Of a stretch of DNA of 64,000 nt, positions 1 through 14,150 are shown in pieces. A program made the position numbers and the translations under genes. Source of the stretch: Epiperipatus broadwayi (Eukaryota; Onychophora; Udeonychophora; Euonychophora; Peripatidae); contig JAQFVV010006453.1 in assembly GCA_028023455.1 (NCBI GenBank), positions 246,001 to 310,000 on the forward strand. The letters are read 5' to 3'. How positions within the stretch are numbered: position 1 is the stretch's first letter; every line of letters begins with the position of its first letter. Below the pieces are notes generated by a model, which saw only the letters and a program-made list of their open reading frames with translations, was not told where the DNA came from and made no database searches.

Positions 1-59
1 AGGAAATTCTGTAAAATTGTAATTTAAAACTACTTTTTTCAACAATAATATCACTCACA

Positions 60-1050
60 CACACACATATATATATATATATTGTACCCTCACCACCTCG
101 AAATATAATAATAGGAAAATACGACTAGCTCAGATAAAATGATTACGCTCGGGTAAAACACATATAATCTTACTATAATCAATAATAAAGATATCTTATG
201 ATAATATCTATTATTTAACTAGCTCTAACTGATTAATAAATAATAAATGGTTTGGTTTATGAAAAGTTAAACAAATAAAATATTAATAAATCATGAGACA
301 ATAAAGTGAAGTACAAGTAGTAAAGAATTACACTGAGCCATATTTCACAGGATGCAATCTCAATGACATAAGAATACTATCCCCTCTATTATTTCAAATA
401 ATAATAAATTCATAGATTTCTTATGACTTTAAAATAATAATAATCAATTTAGTATAATATTAATAAATAAATCCTAATCTCTTTATTAAAACAATACAAT
501 TATAATTATCTCAGGTTCTTTAAAATAACTCTAATCAATTTATAATCTCCTGTAGTCAAATATGATAAGGGATTTTGTATCATCCCCAACTACACCTAAC
601 TAATAATAATAACAACAATAACAAATAATAATCTTATTCCTCATTAAATAATTATTAATCTTATCAACTGTTTAATATTATGGTAACTAATAGCAACAAT
701 AATAACAATAAGTAATATAATTCTTTTAGTTCCCATGTGGCATCTTAAATAGAATATATGTGGTATGATCTGAAAATATGTGGCAACAAACAACGTTAAA
801 ATTCTATGCAATAAAGGTGTGCAATTAATTATGACCATAATGATAATATTAATGCAAAAGAAAATTTCTCAAGTATATTATATTTTGAATCATTGTGATT
901 TCTTAAATAAATAATTATATCTGTACTGTGCAAATATTATGCTTATTTTGGTATCTGCCAATCATGTATTTGAGATGGTGAATAAATCAACATAACACAA
1001 AGTTTTATAAAAAACAAGTTTAACAAATTTTATTATGCTATACATTTAAC
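60..1050 (-). repeat. Diverged dispersed repeat, inverted partner of 53390-54310
   Basis: Reading the minus strand, this stretch aligns with plus-strand 53390-54310. The clearest block is 358-385 against 54030-54057 (GAGGGGATAGT then TTCTTATG then CATTGAG, about 25 of 28 positions). Further matches are GAGCTAG blocks, GTCTCATGAAAA-like blocks and a TAAACTT/TTTTGTGT block at 990-1050 against 53410-53460. Both copies abut a (TA)n tract (66-81 and 54312-54332). No open frame or known family was recognised. The AATAAA-like plus TTTTGTGTCC block would fit the end of a retroelement terminal repeat, but that is inference. Confidence 0.6.
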
Positions 1051-4000
1051 AAACTATATACATTATTTACAATTGTGTTTGATAAAACCTAACAAATACC
1101 AAACTAATGAAAATAATATTAAGTTATATACTTCCACATTAAAAAAAAAATCAACAAGTAAATAAGCCTTTACTCCGACTTATTATAGTTTAACAAAAAA
1201 TATATCCATTAATTAACATTACTAGAACATATGGTTTTCATAAGTGTACACGAAAATATAAAATATGAAATACTTAAATAATATTGATTTTTAAAATATG
1301 TTCATATATTTTTACAATAAACCAATCAAACTTCTAATGTAATAGTGCTAGTGTTATTTATTTTTGGTTCGTTCAATAAATAAATTAACTTTAATAAAAT
1401 AATATGATTGATATTCTTTTATATACCTTGCTTGGCACTACTCTAAATAAAATCCTTATATGTGTGTTTCATGTATGTTTAAAATATAAAATAATATTCA
1501 CAAAAATATAAGCATTCATTCTATTCTGTGTTGTTCATTTTGGATGTTTCTATTTTTTTAAAAAAATGCATTAACACGTAAAATTTAAATATCAAGATTA
1601 TTCAAATATCTCGTGAATAATTATCATCTCTTTTATGTTTTTTTAAAATAGTTTAATAAAAATATGAAAAAAAATATCTATGATTCTTTATTATTACTGT
1701 TAGCATTTACTTTCAATCTCATTTGTATTTGACTTTAACCTATACCAAAACAAGAAAAACTTATCTCATCTTTCAAAATAACGATACTACAATTCAAAAT
1801 TATTCATTATTTTCTTTCGTAAAATACAATACTATACGATGCAATAACTGTTGAAATTAAGATGGCGATATGATGCGTAGGCATAAAGAACTAACTAGAG
1901 TAAAGACCCAATAGTATAAAATATATTGGATAATCTTCATGCATACAGTGTGAACGAAGAGGTATGACTTTTCTGTCTAATCACCTCAAATATAATAATA
2001 ATGTCCAGGCTATTTATTCAGCACTGAGTCGAACATTTTAAAATACAAAATATTAGAAAGACACTGCCCACAGAAAATATATGCAAGACACAGGGCTACG
2101 TTATCTATACTTGCATAAATTACTAAGATAATAATATAGGTTACTTTCCTATTTCCTCCATAGATCCTACATATAAGCATCCACTGGTTTCTTTACTACA
2201 CTCCCAATGTCACTATCGATTAAACCTTCATAATAGATTTAACAACTTATATCACAAAAATTACTAGCATTACTCCAAATAATAAACAAAATTCACATAT
2301 GACTTTAATAATCCAAAACTCCTACAACAAAGATTTATTCACTTTTAAAACTCAGCAATAAAATACAAATGATTTTGTTTTAAGATATTAAAATCAGTAT
2401 TCAAAATATTTCTAAAATAGGTTCATCCATTAAAGAATCATATAAAAATTATAAGTATTAATAAATTATATTACATTAGTAATATAGAAAAAAAATGTAT
2501 GCATATCTTTTTAAAAATCATGGCTTATATCTCTAGAATAATAAGAAAGTTTTATGTGTAATTAATGCGCACACACATGTTCATACGTTCATATAACAAA
2601 GTGATATCATAAAATATTCCAAGCAATTCTAGAAAATAATAAAATATACATCATATAAATTTAATATACTTTACAAGATTTACCTAGTAACACTACTCTT
2701 GTCAGTCACTCTTAGACATTTTCTGGTCCAATATTTCATATAAGAAAACATATTAAATAATAATAACATTCATTCAGCATCACTATCATACCTTAAAATG
2801 TTTATGAAAACTTTACAAAATAATAAAATATCTTTTTTAATAATATTAATTATGTTAGATTAATTAAAAATATTTAAGTGTAATTTTCCTACTCTACACT
2901 AATAAAACTTAATACTACAATTAGTATGTGAAATGATTAAAAAAAACTATAATTACGAAAACTCCAACTCTCCATAAAGTTTAAATTAAAAAAGTTTCTT
3001 TCTTCTAATATCTTCATAAAAGTTTTCTCCCTAATACTTGTTGCTAAGGAAACCACTACTGTCTAAAGCTTTAGAACAAAAACTTTGTGTCTTTCTGTGT
3101 GGTTGCTCACAAATAATAATAAAAAAATGAAGCTGACTTTTGTATCCAAAATTATTTTGAAGAATAATTATTAATCCTATGATGAAAGTCTATGAAATAC
3201 AGTCTATTGACTGTAGCTTTCAGGATAACAATTATTGAAGTGATCACTTGAAAAGATTTTATAAATAGTCAGCTCCGGAGTTTTTCCCGTTCACTTGGAT
3301 CCTACCTAGTTCGGATGCACTGGTGTCACCAATATAAATCCATGCATATTTATTATAGAAAATACGTATTTTTATATTCCATTTTAATAACATTCCATAG
3401 TATTGCAGGGTATATAGTCATTTATAAAGGTATATTTCTTTAGTCAGGATAATATTTATTTAATTATCCATTTATTTCTTTTTCTGACTAATAATTTTAC
3501 AAAAAACAGTTTCATATTATACTAATAATTTATGATATTAAATATTTACAGTATTTTTCCATAACAACTTGTCATATAAAAATATATCCGTAATAATGTT
3601 GGTTTTTCTTTTAGATAATTTTTCAAGAGAAATTTGTAATAAAACTTTTTTTAAGTCAATATTTAAAAAAAAAAATTCACCACAACCTTTTTTCTAAGAA
3701 AAGACATATGTAGTTACTAATGTAAGCATCAATGGTATCCTTTTATTCTAAGTTCAATATTAAATTCTTTTTTTTTTAACTTTTCAAAAATATTAAAATT
3801 TAAGTTTTTTCCATATAAATTTTTGTTCTCCAAATAAAGTTATTTATCTTTAAAATAGAATGCATAAAATTGATAATCTTTCAAAAAATAATATTTTTGT
3901 TCAACATTCTCACCAATGTCCAAGGTATTAAAAATAAATGATATATATTTTTCCATAATATATTTAAAATTATATCTTCCTTCATTAGCTGTACTTTCAT

Positions 4001-4700
4001 CATTAATTCTTTTGAATGCATTTTTGTTGGTATTAAATCCATATTTTATCATGAAGTTTGGCTTAAGCTTCAATAAAATGACCAATAGAGAATTTTTTTT
4101 ATTTAGGGCTGCATTATTCCTTTAACTTAGTAAATTATTAATCCTTCAAAAACTTTTCTTTAAAAATAATTATTTTAAGTAGTAAACTAAGCAATACTTT
4201 GATGTTAATATATGATAATAATATTGATAATAATTTAACATGTTATTAAGAGAGTTTTTAAGTTATTAAGCAAGCAATTAAGTTATTCAGCAAGCTAGAA
4301 AAATAAGAGTGTCTACTTTTATACCAGATTAAACTGTAATAAATTAAATACATTTGTCTACCACAAAAATATTATATTTTTAATAAATAATATATAACAC
4401 AAATATTAAATCTAATTTTTTATTTAAAATACATTAGCTTATTTAATTTTAAGTCATTATTTTAAAATTAACTTTTAGCACTATGGCCAGTTTTCCCAAC
4501 CATACAAAAATCATAATATTTAGCTTTACTTTATAATTTTAGCATATGCATATAGTTTTTTACATAATTACAACTCTCAACTTTATTTGAACAAAGTTTT
4601 AAAAATCTTATCAATATTATACAGTAGTTATATTATTTAAATTTAGCTTAATTTAAAATTTTTCAAAATTGACTTAGAAAACCTATTTAGACTTAATCAA
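1051..4700. other. AT-rich stretch, no gene recognised
   Basis: Dense in A and T with stop codons in all frames. The longest open frames (81 codons on minus at 3840-4085, 69 codons on plus at 3916-4125) lie on opposite strands over the same bases, have biased Asn/Lys/Ile/Phe composition and match no family I know. I see no convincing repeat with terminal structure here. Confidence 0.5.
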
Positions 4701-4709
4701 AAGAGTACA

Positions 4710-4744
4710 ATATATATATATATTGTAGATATATATAGTATTCA

Positions 4745-4776
<32 letters not shown>
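4710..4776. repeat. (TA)n microsatellite with ATTGTA boundary
   Basis: Two TA tracts separated by a short spacer (about 4711-4725 and 4749-4776). The first is flanked as ACAATATATA...TATATTGTA, a self-complementary arrangement repeated at other TA tracts in the window (6746-6773, 56651-56671). Confidence 0.85.
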
Positions 4777-4779
<3 letters not shown>

Positions 4780-4789
4780 GCCATATAGT

Positions 4790-7700
4790 TGGCAATGTGT
4801 TTCTTAAGTGTAGAGTTAATTAGTTCATGGGAAAATAATATTTAATTTTCCAATATATTTTTTTAAGAATAAAGGATATTTATTAAACTATTTTTTCATC
4901 ACATGATAATATAAAAATTTTCAGATCTTTTAAACATAAATTTAATATTTAAAATGCACTATACATTATTTAAGGGTTGTAAAAAAAGAACTATAAAATC
5001 AGATCAATAATTTCTTTTGTTCTTTTTCTTTAATAATTTTACCTATTTCACAGTTTAATTTTTAGTTTTGAAAATTACTGAGAGAAAAAAAACTTTTTTT
5101 TCTGTAAATTATTTAAATTTTTTTAATCTTAACATTAGGAGAAATAATGAAAACAAAAATTTATATATGTATTTTTTTTATAAGAAAATAATTTTTAACA
5201 AATTGATAAACTTTATTTTCATTAACAAAAGTTTTTTTGTATTCTTTAACTCTCTCTAAAAGAAAAAAGGCAATGTAATTAATCTGATTATTTTGATTTC
5301 TTTTTGGCAAGAAAAACTTTTCTAATTAAGAAGGAATGTTAAAAAACTATGATTTTAATTTTAAATTTGTTTTCTAATCTCAATGTTGAAGAAAGGAAAT
5401 AGCTGAAAAATTGTTTTGTCAAAATTGATCTAATTGATTGTGATTAGTTGAAGCATGTTTGTTTCAAAATAGGGGTTTGAGTCAATCAGTTGACCTCAGT
5501 GTCCTGTAAAAAGCAAGCATTCCTGACCCAGCTGTTGAAAAAGACAATAGGAAAATTTAGATGTGACGAGCACACTATGGGTTTAGCTATAAAAAATTTC
5601 TAAAATAAAGACAGCCATTATAAGTTATATATTATCTATTTTCATGTAACCTGTTTCCCTGAAATAAAAAAATGTAAAGAAGAAGATAGCCTTAAAGTAA
5701 TCTGCAACCTTGTCTCCAACCAAGAGCATAAGTGTCTTATGTGTTAGCCTGATTTAGAAAAATTGTTAAAAAGGAAAATGGATAAATTCTTGCTATGTGT
5801 GTTAGCCTGAAATATCCTATGAAAAACAATGAAAAGAAAAAAAATAACTGCATACATTGACTTTAGTTGTGTATATGATTTTGTATACTTTTCATAATCA
5901 GAATCCTTACCTATAAGATCTTAATTTCGTTTTTTTTTGTTAATAATAAACTTGTATTTAATTGTTAAAAATTGTATTAAGTCATCATTTATTGGTCACA
6001 TACAGTAATAGAGCTTATGTTCTCTGAGCTAGATTCATGCACAAGATGAATATATAAATGGGGATGTGTATTTAGTGCTTTTGGGCATCCAGAGATGATC
6101 AATCACCATCCTGGTTGATACAAAAGAGAATACTCTTTAAAGACCATGCACTATATTTTATTTTAGTTTAGTCTTATTAGAAGTTAAGTTTTAAGTTGGC
6201 CAGTGCAAGTGGCCTGAGCATTGATGATGATCAGCATGTTTTAATATCCCAGCATTATTGTTTAGATTTTTCCAGTTATATTCCGATGGCTTCACACTTA
6301 GTTTGTGCCTCCAAGTTTTGTTTAAATAATTGCCCAAGCTGGCAAAGGCTCAATAGCTAGCCTGGTCTACCGAAGACCTATTTCCAATCCAATCACAAGG
6401 TTGACTGTTGATTTATATTTTTTATTGTTCAAATCCAGCCACAAGATGGATAGTTGATTTTATTCTGATGCAGTATGAGTGATTGATCATTCAGGATGAA
6501 TGGTTATTTTATTACTGATTTTTACTTTTTGATAATGCTGGTTGATATATGATTGATGTATAGTTTTTTTAGTTACTCTTCTCTAATCTCATGCTTTTAT
6601 AAAGTACTATATTACTTATATATACTTCTTGTAAATTTTATATTAAATCATTTTATTTGAAATATTGTTGACTTGGGAGTGATGATGATGATTTTACATC
6701 ATCCCAGTTCAAACCCTTTTCACTTCCACTTTCTATTACCCATCCCATTACAATATATATATATATTGTAATGGTAAGAATTGTCTCTCCATGTAACAAA
6801 ATCTAGAACATAGGCAAAATACACTAAAGCTGATCGAATCTGGATGCTGGGATCCAGAATCCGGCCAACATGTAATCCTTTCACCTCTGCTCAATGATTT
6901 AATACCCTATGGATGATGCTTCTCAACTTACACAGACATTTAATTTATCCATGGTCCAGCAGTTACTCAGGGTAAAACAAGAAACTCATAAATTAACTAA
7001 TTTAACACTGATTTGGTCAGATATACACACATATGACTAAGTGATTAATTAATCAATGATTGATTATGAAATCTAATATAATGACCTACATATAGATATA
7101 ATGATGTATGTGCAATTAAATCTAGAGTTGGATAAAATGAACTCTCGGACAATAAAGATATGAAAACAAGTTATATTTTAAATATTAATTTAATAAAACA
7201 ATAACAAAAGATATCAAAAACAAAATATATATGATTATATAATGAGAATGTGAGAGATTACGCTTGCAGGTGTCACATAACTAATGAGATTAATGTTACA
7301 TATCTCATCATCAAGTGTTCACTCAAGTGTAGTGTGGTATTTAAGTTTATGCCTATATTAATATGCCAAATTTCTAGCTCTTATGTAGTCTGCACATAAT
7401 TAGGCTCAGAGATATGCAGGTTAGTGTGTTAACCTAGATTAGGGTATACACTGATGCTAGATAAGCATTTAATATACAGGGAGAGAAAACTGGTTTATTA
7501 TAGGTTTACCTATATACTCTATGGCACATATCAAAATAAAGCTAAAAGGTGTGAATGGGTCATTATTCACGGGCTTCAGCGTTGAATGCTTGGTCACCCT
7601 ACAACTGCTCAACTTGCCATGAATAGGAACCTTAGTAGTTCAGGGAGTTGGATAAGCATTAATTATGAATAATCTAGGTTCTTGTACCCTAGTTCTAAAA

Positions 7701-9580
7701 GAGTGTGCTTTACCCGAACTAAATGGATAAGTGTGACCTCCACCAGAAACTCATCAAGAATCATGCAGCAAGCAGATAATTGTACATTGCATACTTAGTA
7801 AGGACACATATGCAACTTATACATATATATATATTGCAAATATGTAAAATTATATTATCATGCCTTAAAATTAGATAGCGTCTATTTGCATATCTATACA
7901 ACCCAGTTCTCAAATTTAGTATTTAAAATATACTATTTAGGGACTAACTTAATTAGTAACCTAGTTTAAGATTATCACCTGCATATCAACATATATAAAT
8001 CTAAGGAGGACAAAGCATATTTGTGAGGTAATTATGAATAAAACATTAAAATATGCTTTGAGAATATTTCTGGGCTAGTTCCTGTGATGAACGTTACATA
8101 TATAAATAGTTATAATTTATAACTAGAGTTAAGCAAACTACAATTTTAACTAGAGACCGACTGATTATTATAATATTAATGCCCAAAAATTAATCAGTAA
8201 AATAATAATATGATCTCGAAACAAGCGAGTGAGAAAAATAATAATTCAATTATTTATTATTGATTATAGCAAAGATTTGAAATTACCTTCACAGATTGAT
8301 AAGCTAAAATTATACTTATAAATACTCACGGTTTCAAGTTATTTGACATATTAAACATATAATATTAAAATAATAAAATCATAGAATAAATTGAATAAAT
8401 TAGAAATAGGCATAAAAGACTGCAGAAAATTATACATTTAATTTAAAATAGATTATTATGAGTTTTACATTTTAAAAGAGAATTCAAGTTTTACAATCAG
8501 ACAAGATTTAAACATTAGCATTTAACAGTTTTCTTTGCAGATTTAGGAAAGGTATTTGGGAAAGGCATATTTAATAAATAGCTAGCTTTTAAAAAAAAGA
8601 ATTGAAAGTCACAGTTTATGAACAGAGCTCTGAGAGAAAATTTATCAATTTACCAGTCCGTTGTTTTCATTGCAGTTTCTGGGCACTTGAAATGATAATA
8701 AGTTGACACTTTTTGTGATGATTTAAAGTTAAATTTTATCAGACCAAAGTTCTTTTCCATTCCCCAGCTAAAGAGAGAGAGGTGAAGGACCCAACATTTT
8801 GAAGGTGAAATGAACATGGGTTCCATTTACAATTCACTTATTATATATATGATCAATCCTTGGCAACAAAACATTAAGTATTTATAATTTTCTAACTCTG
8901 GCCACCTGTTTATTTTTACAAGCTTGTCCATAGCTGAAAAACCCATTACCTTATTTTAGAAAAACATATTTAATTACCAAAACTAGCAGAAAAACAATTT
9001 TAATTATGACAACAGATTTAGATTTTGTTTTTCTGCCTTTTTCCACCTGCAATTTATTTTGACAATGCTATAAAATTCTGCAAATTTTGTTATTAACATT
9101 TTAGATTTATAAAATCAAGTTCACACTATTTTAGGACTATTGTGTGACCTAATTTAAAAGTTGTTTACCAATAGCAATTAAAAGTTGCCTTGATAATTAG
9201 TAGAAAACTAATTTTATTACCATACATGCAGAATAACAACAACGGAAATATACATATGCGATTTCAGTAATATAACAATAAAATTGGCTAAATAATTTAA
9301 ACTAAAATATTTTTTAAAGTAAAAATCTTTTAAAATCAATACATATCTGTAATATATACATATACTATTAAATTACAGACTTACTGTTTGCATATATATA
9401 TATATATATGCGATTTTGTATATATAGTAATTTGAGGTTGTTTAAATGGGTATTCTGAGAGGGTTTAAACCTGGCATAAAGATAGGTGTGGGGGTAAAAT
9501 AAATGAAACAGGTGGGTGGATAAAACTGACTGTTTCAATATATATATATATAATAGATTGTGCCTTGGTCATTATTATAA
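4790..9580. other. AT-rich stretch, no gene recognised
   Basis: No long frame and no recognised transposon protein. It holds a 28-bp perfect palindrome at 6746-6773 (CATTACAATA with TA core), short (TA)n tracts, and somewhat less AT-rich patches near 6100-6500 and 7550-7780 that I could not assign to any family. Confidence 0.5.
6746..6773. repeat. 28-bp perfect palindrome on a TA tract
   Basis: CATTACAATA followed by a TA core and TATTGTAATG is exactly self-complementary. It resembles the borders of the TA tracts at 4711-4730 and 56651-56671 and could form a cruciform. No function can be assigned. Confidence 0.8.
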
Positions 9581-9586
9581 ATAATA

Positions 9587-11144
9587 TTAAAGCACTGTAA
9601 CAGAGAATAAAAATAAAATCTAATTGAATAAATCAAGTATACTTTCAACACATTAGTAGTATAATCATAATCACCTCCACAACACTAAGCTCAAAACCAT
9701 GTCCATATTTTTTATTATTATTATAAAATATAGATATATTTGTCAAATTAGTTTTACATTTTTTTGTATATAATTGATACTTGCATCATTCATGTTCTCA
9801 AATTTACTTTTATTTCGCCATATGCATAGAGGCAATTTAATAGGCTGCAACCAACTTGTATCCACTGCATCAAACCATTAAATTAATCTATTTTATCCTG
9901 ACTATTCTTTATTAAGCTATTCAAATTTATGGTGTCCTTAATCCAACATTGAACTTATCTACACAAGCTTTTCAGAATTATTTCTAACACTGGATACATA
10001 TGGTAGCACTGTCCATTTATTATCATTTGTAACTTTTCCATTCTATATTAGTTCTTTTAAAACTTTTAATGCATCCCATATATTTCAATTGCATCAAAAT
10101 TAGATTATTATATCAGAAATATAATTTTCCAAATTCTTATCAGATTTAAACTTACATAAATAATTGTTTTGATGCACAAATACTCTCAAACTCACAAATT
10201 TATTTGACACTGGTAAACCATTTAATGTTAGTGGATATGTCAGTGAGAGATCTTACATGCCAATGTCACAAATTTGTCAATTTAAGGATATTTTTGCATT
10301 GAAAGAACTATTTCTGTAAGTTTAAATTGGATAAGGATGAGAATTTAGAAATGTATATTTTTTATATGATAAAACCTAATTTCAATGCAACTAATATATA
10401 TAGATACATTGAATGTTTAAAAGAAATATGCATGAGATTGAAAAAAATACAAATGATAAATATATGGATGGTGCTACCAAATGTATCAAGTGTTGGAAAT
10501 AAAATTGAAATGTTTTGTGCAGATAAGTTCAGTATTACATTAAAGACACCATAAATTTGGTCTAATGTTGTTTATGTGATGAATTGCAGCCAATTAAATT
10601 GTATTGCTGTATATGATAAAACAAAGAAAATTTGAGAACAAGAATGATACTGCATTCAATTATATTAAAAAAATTGAAAATCAATTTGACAAATATATTT
10701 ATATTTTATAATAATATAGACATTTTTGATCCAATATTGTTGAGGAAAGAAATGATAAAAAGTGAAAGATTAAGAAGACTTGGTGTATTGTACACAGTGA
10801 ACATGTAATAACACAAAAAAAACCAATAGCATTCAAATAAGCACAAATGGGTTTCTTTACATTTTTAATCATCATTATGGCACTAAAGCATTGAAATTAG
10901 GTTTGGTTTATTTAATAGAACTCTGTACAGTTTGGCACCATTGGTACAACATCGAACTTGAGATCAGAAGGTCACAGGATCAATTCTGGTTCTCACAGTT
11001 CTGACATGCAAACTTCTTATGAACTCCAATGCAATAAAACCATTAGTGTTTTTTTGTTATCCACAATTATGACACTAATGCATTGAAGTTAGATTTGGTT
11101 TATTTAATTAATTTTTATTTTTATTCTCTGTTACAGTGTTTTAA
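9587..11144. mobile_element. 1.56-kb diverged terminal-inverted-repeat element (non-autonomous)
   Basis: The ends are inverted copies: TTAAAGCACTGTAACAGAG at 9587 and the complement of TTAAAACACTGTAACAGAG ending at 11144, continuing into AATAAAAATAAA on both sides. The arms run inward almost to the middle: 9690-10200 pairs with 10260-10735 (shared blocks include AATATATTTGTCAAATT, TTTATGGTGTC and TGGTAGCAC). The right half carries an extra SINE-like segment (10920-11010). The open frame at 10327-10554 lies wholly in the right arm and is not a known protein. The structure fits a foldback or TIR DNA element; the superfamily is not determined. Flanks look TTAA/TA-like but no clear duplication was fixed. 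Confidence 0.75.
10920..11010 (+). repeat. tRNA-like SINE fragment
   Basis: TTTGGCACCATTGGTACAAC resembles a Pol III A box region, and AGGTCACAGGATCAATTC about 35 bases on resembles a B box region. The layout (A box, GATCAGAAGG, B box) is that of a tRNA-derived SINE head. It is decayed and lies in the right half of the 9587-11144 inverted-repeat element. Confidence 0.45.
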
Positions 11145-11307
11145 TATAATACATGTATAAGTTGATAATGAAGATTTTCATGGGTTGCAGATATAAATGA
11201 TATAAAACATTGAATTTGTATTAAATGCTATATATCATAAAATTTTAAGTAGATCATATATATGTATATATAATACAAATAAAATATCTGTTAATTAAAA
11301 ATCTATT

Positions 11308-11781
11308 GTAATAATAATAAATATAATAAATATAATGGTAATTAATTATTATATACATCTTTCAGTCAGCAGAAGTACCATGGGTTAATTTCTTAACCAT
11401 CCTCAACTGCCATTAAATTCAAAAAACATAACAAAACAAATGTCATCAACTAGAGTCCCATGAATCCTGAATTTTAACATTAGCAGCTTGTCTATTAATT
11501 CATTTTATTTCTATTATATTTAAGTTGGATATGCAAGTGTTAAGATTTTTTATAATAAAAGAAAAATGAAGGTGATTTTAATAACTAGAAATAAAATGAA
11601 TATAATTAATAGACAAGCTGTTAATGTTAAAATTTGGGATTCATGGGGTTTGAGTTTCTGACATTTGCTTATCCTTATATTTTTTAAATTTAATGGCAGT
11701 TGAGAAGGTTAAGAAATTAACCAAAAGTACTTCTGCAGATTGAAAGACTGACCATTATATTTATTATTTTTATTGTTATTA
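11308..11781. repeat. Inverted-repeat MITE, copy 1
   Basis: The left arm (11308-11510) and right arm (11590-11781) are inverted copies: AATAAATATAATGG near both ends, then CTTTCA..CAGAAGTAC, GGTTAATTTCTTAACC, CTGCCATTAAATT, GGATTCATG and ACAAGCTGTTAATGTT blocks in mirror order. A shorter relative with the same ends is at 14151-14312. There is no coding capacity. The superfamily is not evident. Confidence 0.75.
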
Positions 11782-13137
11782 TATATGTATGTAAGTGAAA
11801 AAGTATTTGGTTATGAAATCTAATTTTTTAAATAACTTTGTAAAATATTATTATATTCTTATACATCAAGTTTGATGGCTAGAATTTATATTTAATTTTT
11901 AAAAAAATGTAATTCAAAGACTGTGATTGAATCCCAAGCTCCTTCGAATCACTAAAAAATATGTTTATATATATATAATAGTAATGTTAATGTAAAAAAA
12001 AATTGTGTTTGTCAATAGGATATGGCAGATTAAATTGGTTAATGAACTATAATTATTGTAGTACCTTATAAATTACAGGATTTGTTTACTTTATTTGAAA
12101 AGAGTAGGGTAATATTTTTCTAGTGTACAGTTCAGAGTTTTAGTCTGCCTGTATATGCATATAAGAATGGGTAATTTTCCAATTAATCAAATTTTTTTAA
12201 ATAAATTTTTTGTATTTGTTACATAAAAATGAATTGAGTGTACATGTCATTCTTATCTAAGTCTTGTCTTATTTCTGTTGGATAATTAAATATAATATAA
12301 CGAGCGTGCTAATAGCACTGAATTTAAATAGGTTGCTATTGAGCATGGTTATACTCTAGGTTTGGGAATATGTCAAAATGTTAATAGGAAAGAAAATAGA
12401 ATATTATGAAATGATATTATATCATTATATGTAATCTTTTGTAGTAGCAGTGATATTCCAGGAAATTATTTTGTATGTTCTGATTATAAATCAAGCTACT
12501 AGATAATATGACTCTTAATCTAACATTTAAATAGATGATTATAAGTTGATGATGATCAAAAACTAAAAATCGTGTTCTATTAGAATTCTTCAATGTGATC
12601 TTTATAGGAAGAGATTATCTCGATTTGATCATCATCATCACTCTAATCATTATAGTATATAAAAATGAGATATATATATGGTATGGTGCAATTATAATAT
12701 TATCACAATAACTCTCAGCCCTTTAATTTTGAAGTTGTTAAATAAATTATATTACTATAAAATAATCACATCTTTATGTCATAAATATTATTTTGACCAG
12801 CAGGAATTTAAAAGCACAGCTTTTTTTCCTAACTAGTTTTCGTGCTAATGGAAAAGAAAATCTCTGCTAATTTAGCACTGTTTATTTTTAAATGTAGTGA
12901 ATAATTTAAGAAAAACTCAACTTAACACTTCGTTATTGAAGCGTATGAGACAAGTTCGTCAATCACGATCTACTTAAAATTTGAAGATATATATCATTTA
13001 TTACGAAAACTAAGTTTTATATTGTAAAAATTCAATTTATTATAGATAAATGATGGTTATTTTTTATTAATATTACTTGAAACTTGTTTGTAAATGTTTA
13101 TAGTGAGTGACTTTTAATGCTCAAATACAGAGGCTTC

Positions 13138-13230
13138 TACTAAACATAATATCTGCTTTCTAGCACTCTCATATAAAAATTATTTTCTGGTTTATAGCTT
13201 TGGAGTGCTTCCAAAAGCATATGTTTAGTA
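13138..13230. repeat. Short hairpin MITE
   Basis: TACTAAACATAATATCTGCT at the left pairs with the complement of AGCATATGTTTAGTA at the right; about 30-bp arms around a 35-base loop. The pairing may extend outward through GTGACTTTT (near 13107) and AAAGTCAC (near 13240). No protein is encoded. Confidence 0.6.
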
Positions 13231-13601
13231 CAAAGTGAGAAAGTCACGTCGATATTCTGTTTGGTTTTGTTGTGAAAAAATTTCCAATCAATTTAATCAC
13301 CATTATTGTCTTCTACCGCTAATATATTTACTTTGAAAACTGTTAACATTATAAATAACTATTAACTGACACGAAAAAGTCTCTCAAGTGTCATCCCGCT
13401 GCGCATCTGTTTAAATCCCTTTTATAGGTATGAATCAAAATCTTCTAGATTTATTTCAGAGATGCACGTCATTAAGCTACAATTTATAAAGCAATAGTAT
13501 TAAATAAAATTTCTTCAGGAAAGTTAAAAACCTTATTGTGTGGTACTGAAATCTAGTATTTAGTAGCATAATAAGTCTACAATCTTGTAATTATTAGCTG
13601 T

Positions 13602-13741
13602 TTTCAAGATGACTTCTGGAAGCATATCAATGGCCTTTTGCTGAGACATAAAATTTTCATAGAACAATAGTTCATTCAAGTTGACTTCTGCAAGCATATT
13701 GATGGCATTCAGATTAGGCATAAAATGTTCATATAGTTTGT
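13602..13741. repeat. Two-unit tandem repeat (about 70-75 bp units)
   Basis: Two adjacent units share TTCAAG, TGACTTCTG, AAGCATAT, GATGGC-like and CATAAAAT.TTCATA blocks in the same order (13602-13675 and 13676-13741). A simple local duplication; no other copies noticed. Confidence 0.65.
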
Positions 13742-13844
13742 TTATATTGTTTTCCCTCTATAGTTTAAAATGTATTTTGTTGGTATAATTGATATTGATG
13801 CCTCCAATATCACCCTATAGAACTGCAACTTGGAATTCAACATG

Positions 13845-14075
13845 ATTTAATGCAGTGCTAAACTGTCAGACTTTGAATTCAAAGACCATTAATTCTATTG
13901 CATCTCTACCACTTCCAATATTTTAACATCTTATGAATTAAATAATAAGCCATTTAATTACTTTATTATAGTACCCATTATAGACATTATTAATAATATA
14001 TTAAAATATATAACACTATATAGCTTTAATACAGTGGTAAAGTGAATGTCTCTAAGCTAGAAGTCACTGAATTAA
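13845..14075 (+). repeat. Two tRNA-like SINE fragments in tandem orientation
   Basis: AATGCAGTGCTAAACTG with GAATTCAAAGACCATTAATT (13850-13905), and AATACAGTGGTAAAGTG with TCACTGAATTAAAGATC (14029-14085), have the same layout: a CAGTGGTAAAGTG-type A box and a degenerate B box about 30 bases on. A similar sequence lies on the minus strand at about 37010-37075. The B boxes are poor, so confidence is low. Confidence 0.4.
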
Positions 14076-14150
14076 AGATCAATATTGTTTTTTTACAATA
14101 CTTGAAGGTAAAGAATTTTCTGGGCAATGAACTATTATATATATATATAT

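Noticed and set aside
13602-13741. CRISPR-like array
   Set aside because: Only two diverged adjacent units without unique spacers, in a eukaryotic sequence.
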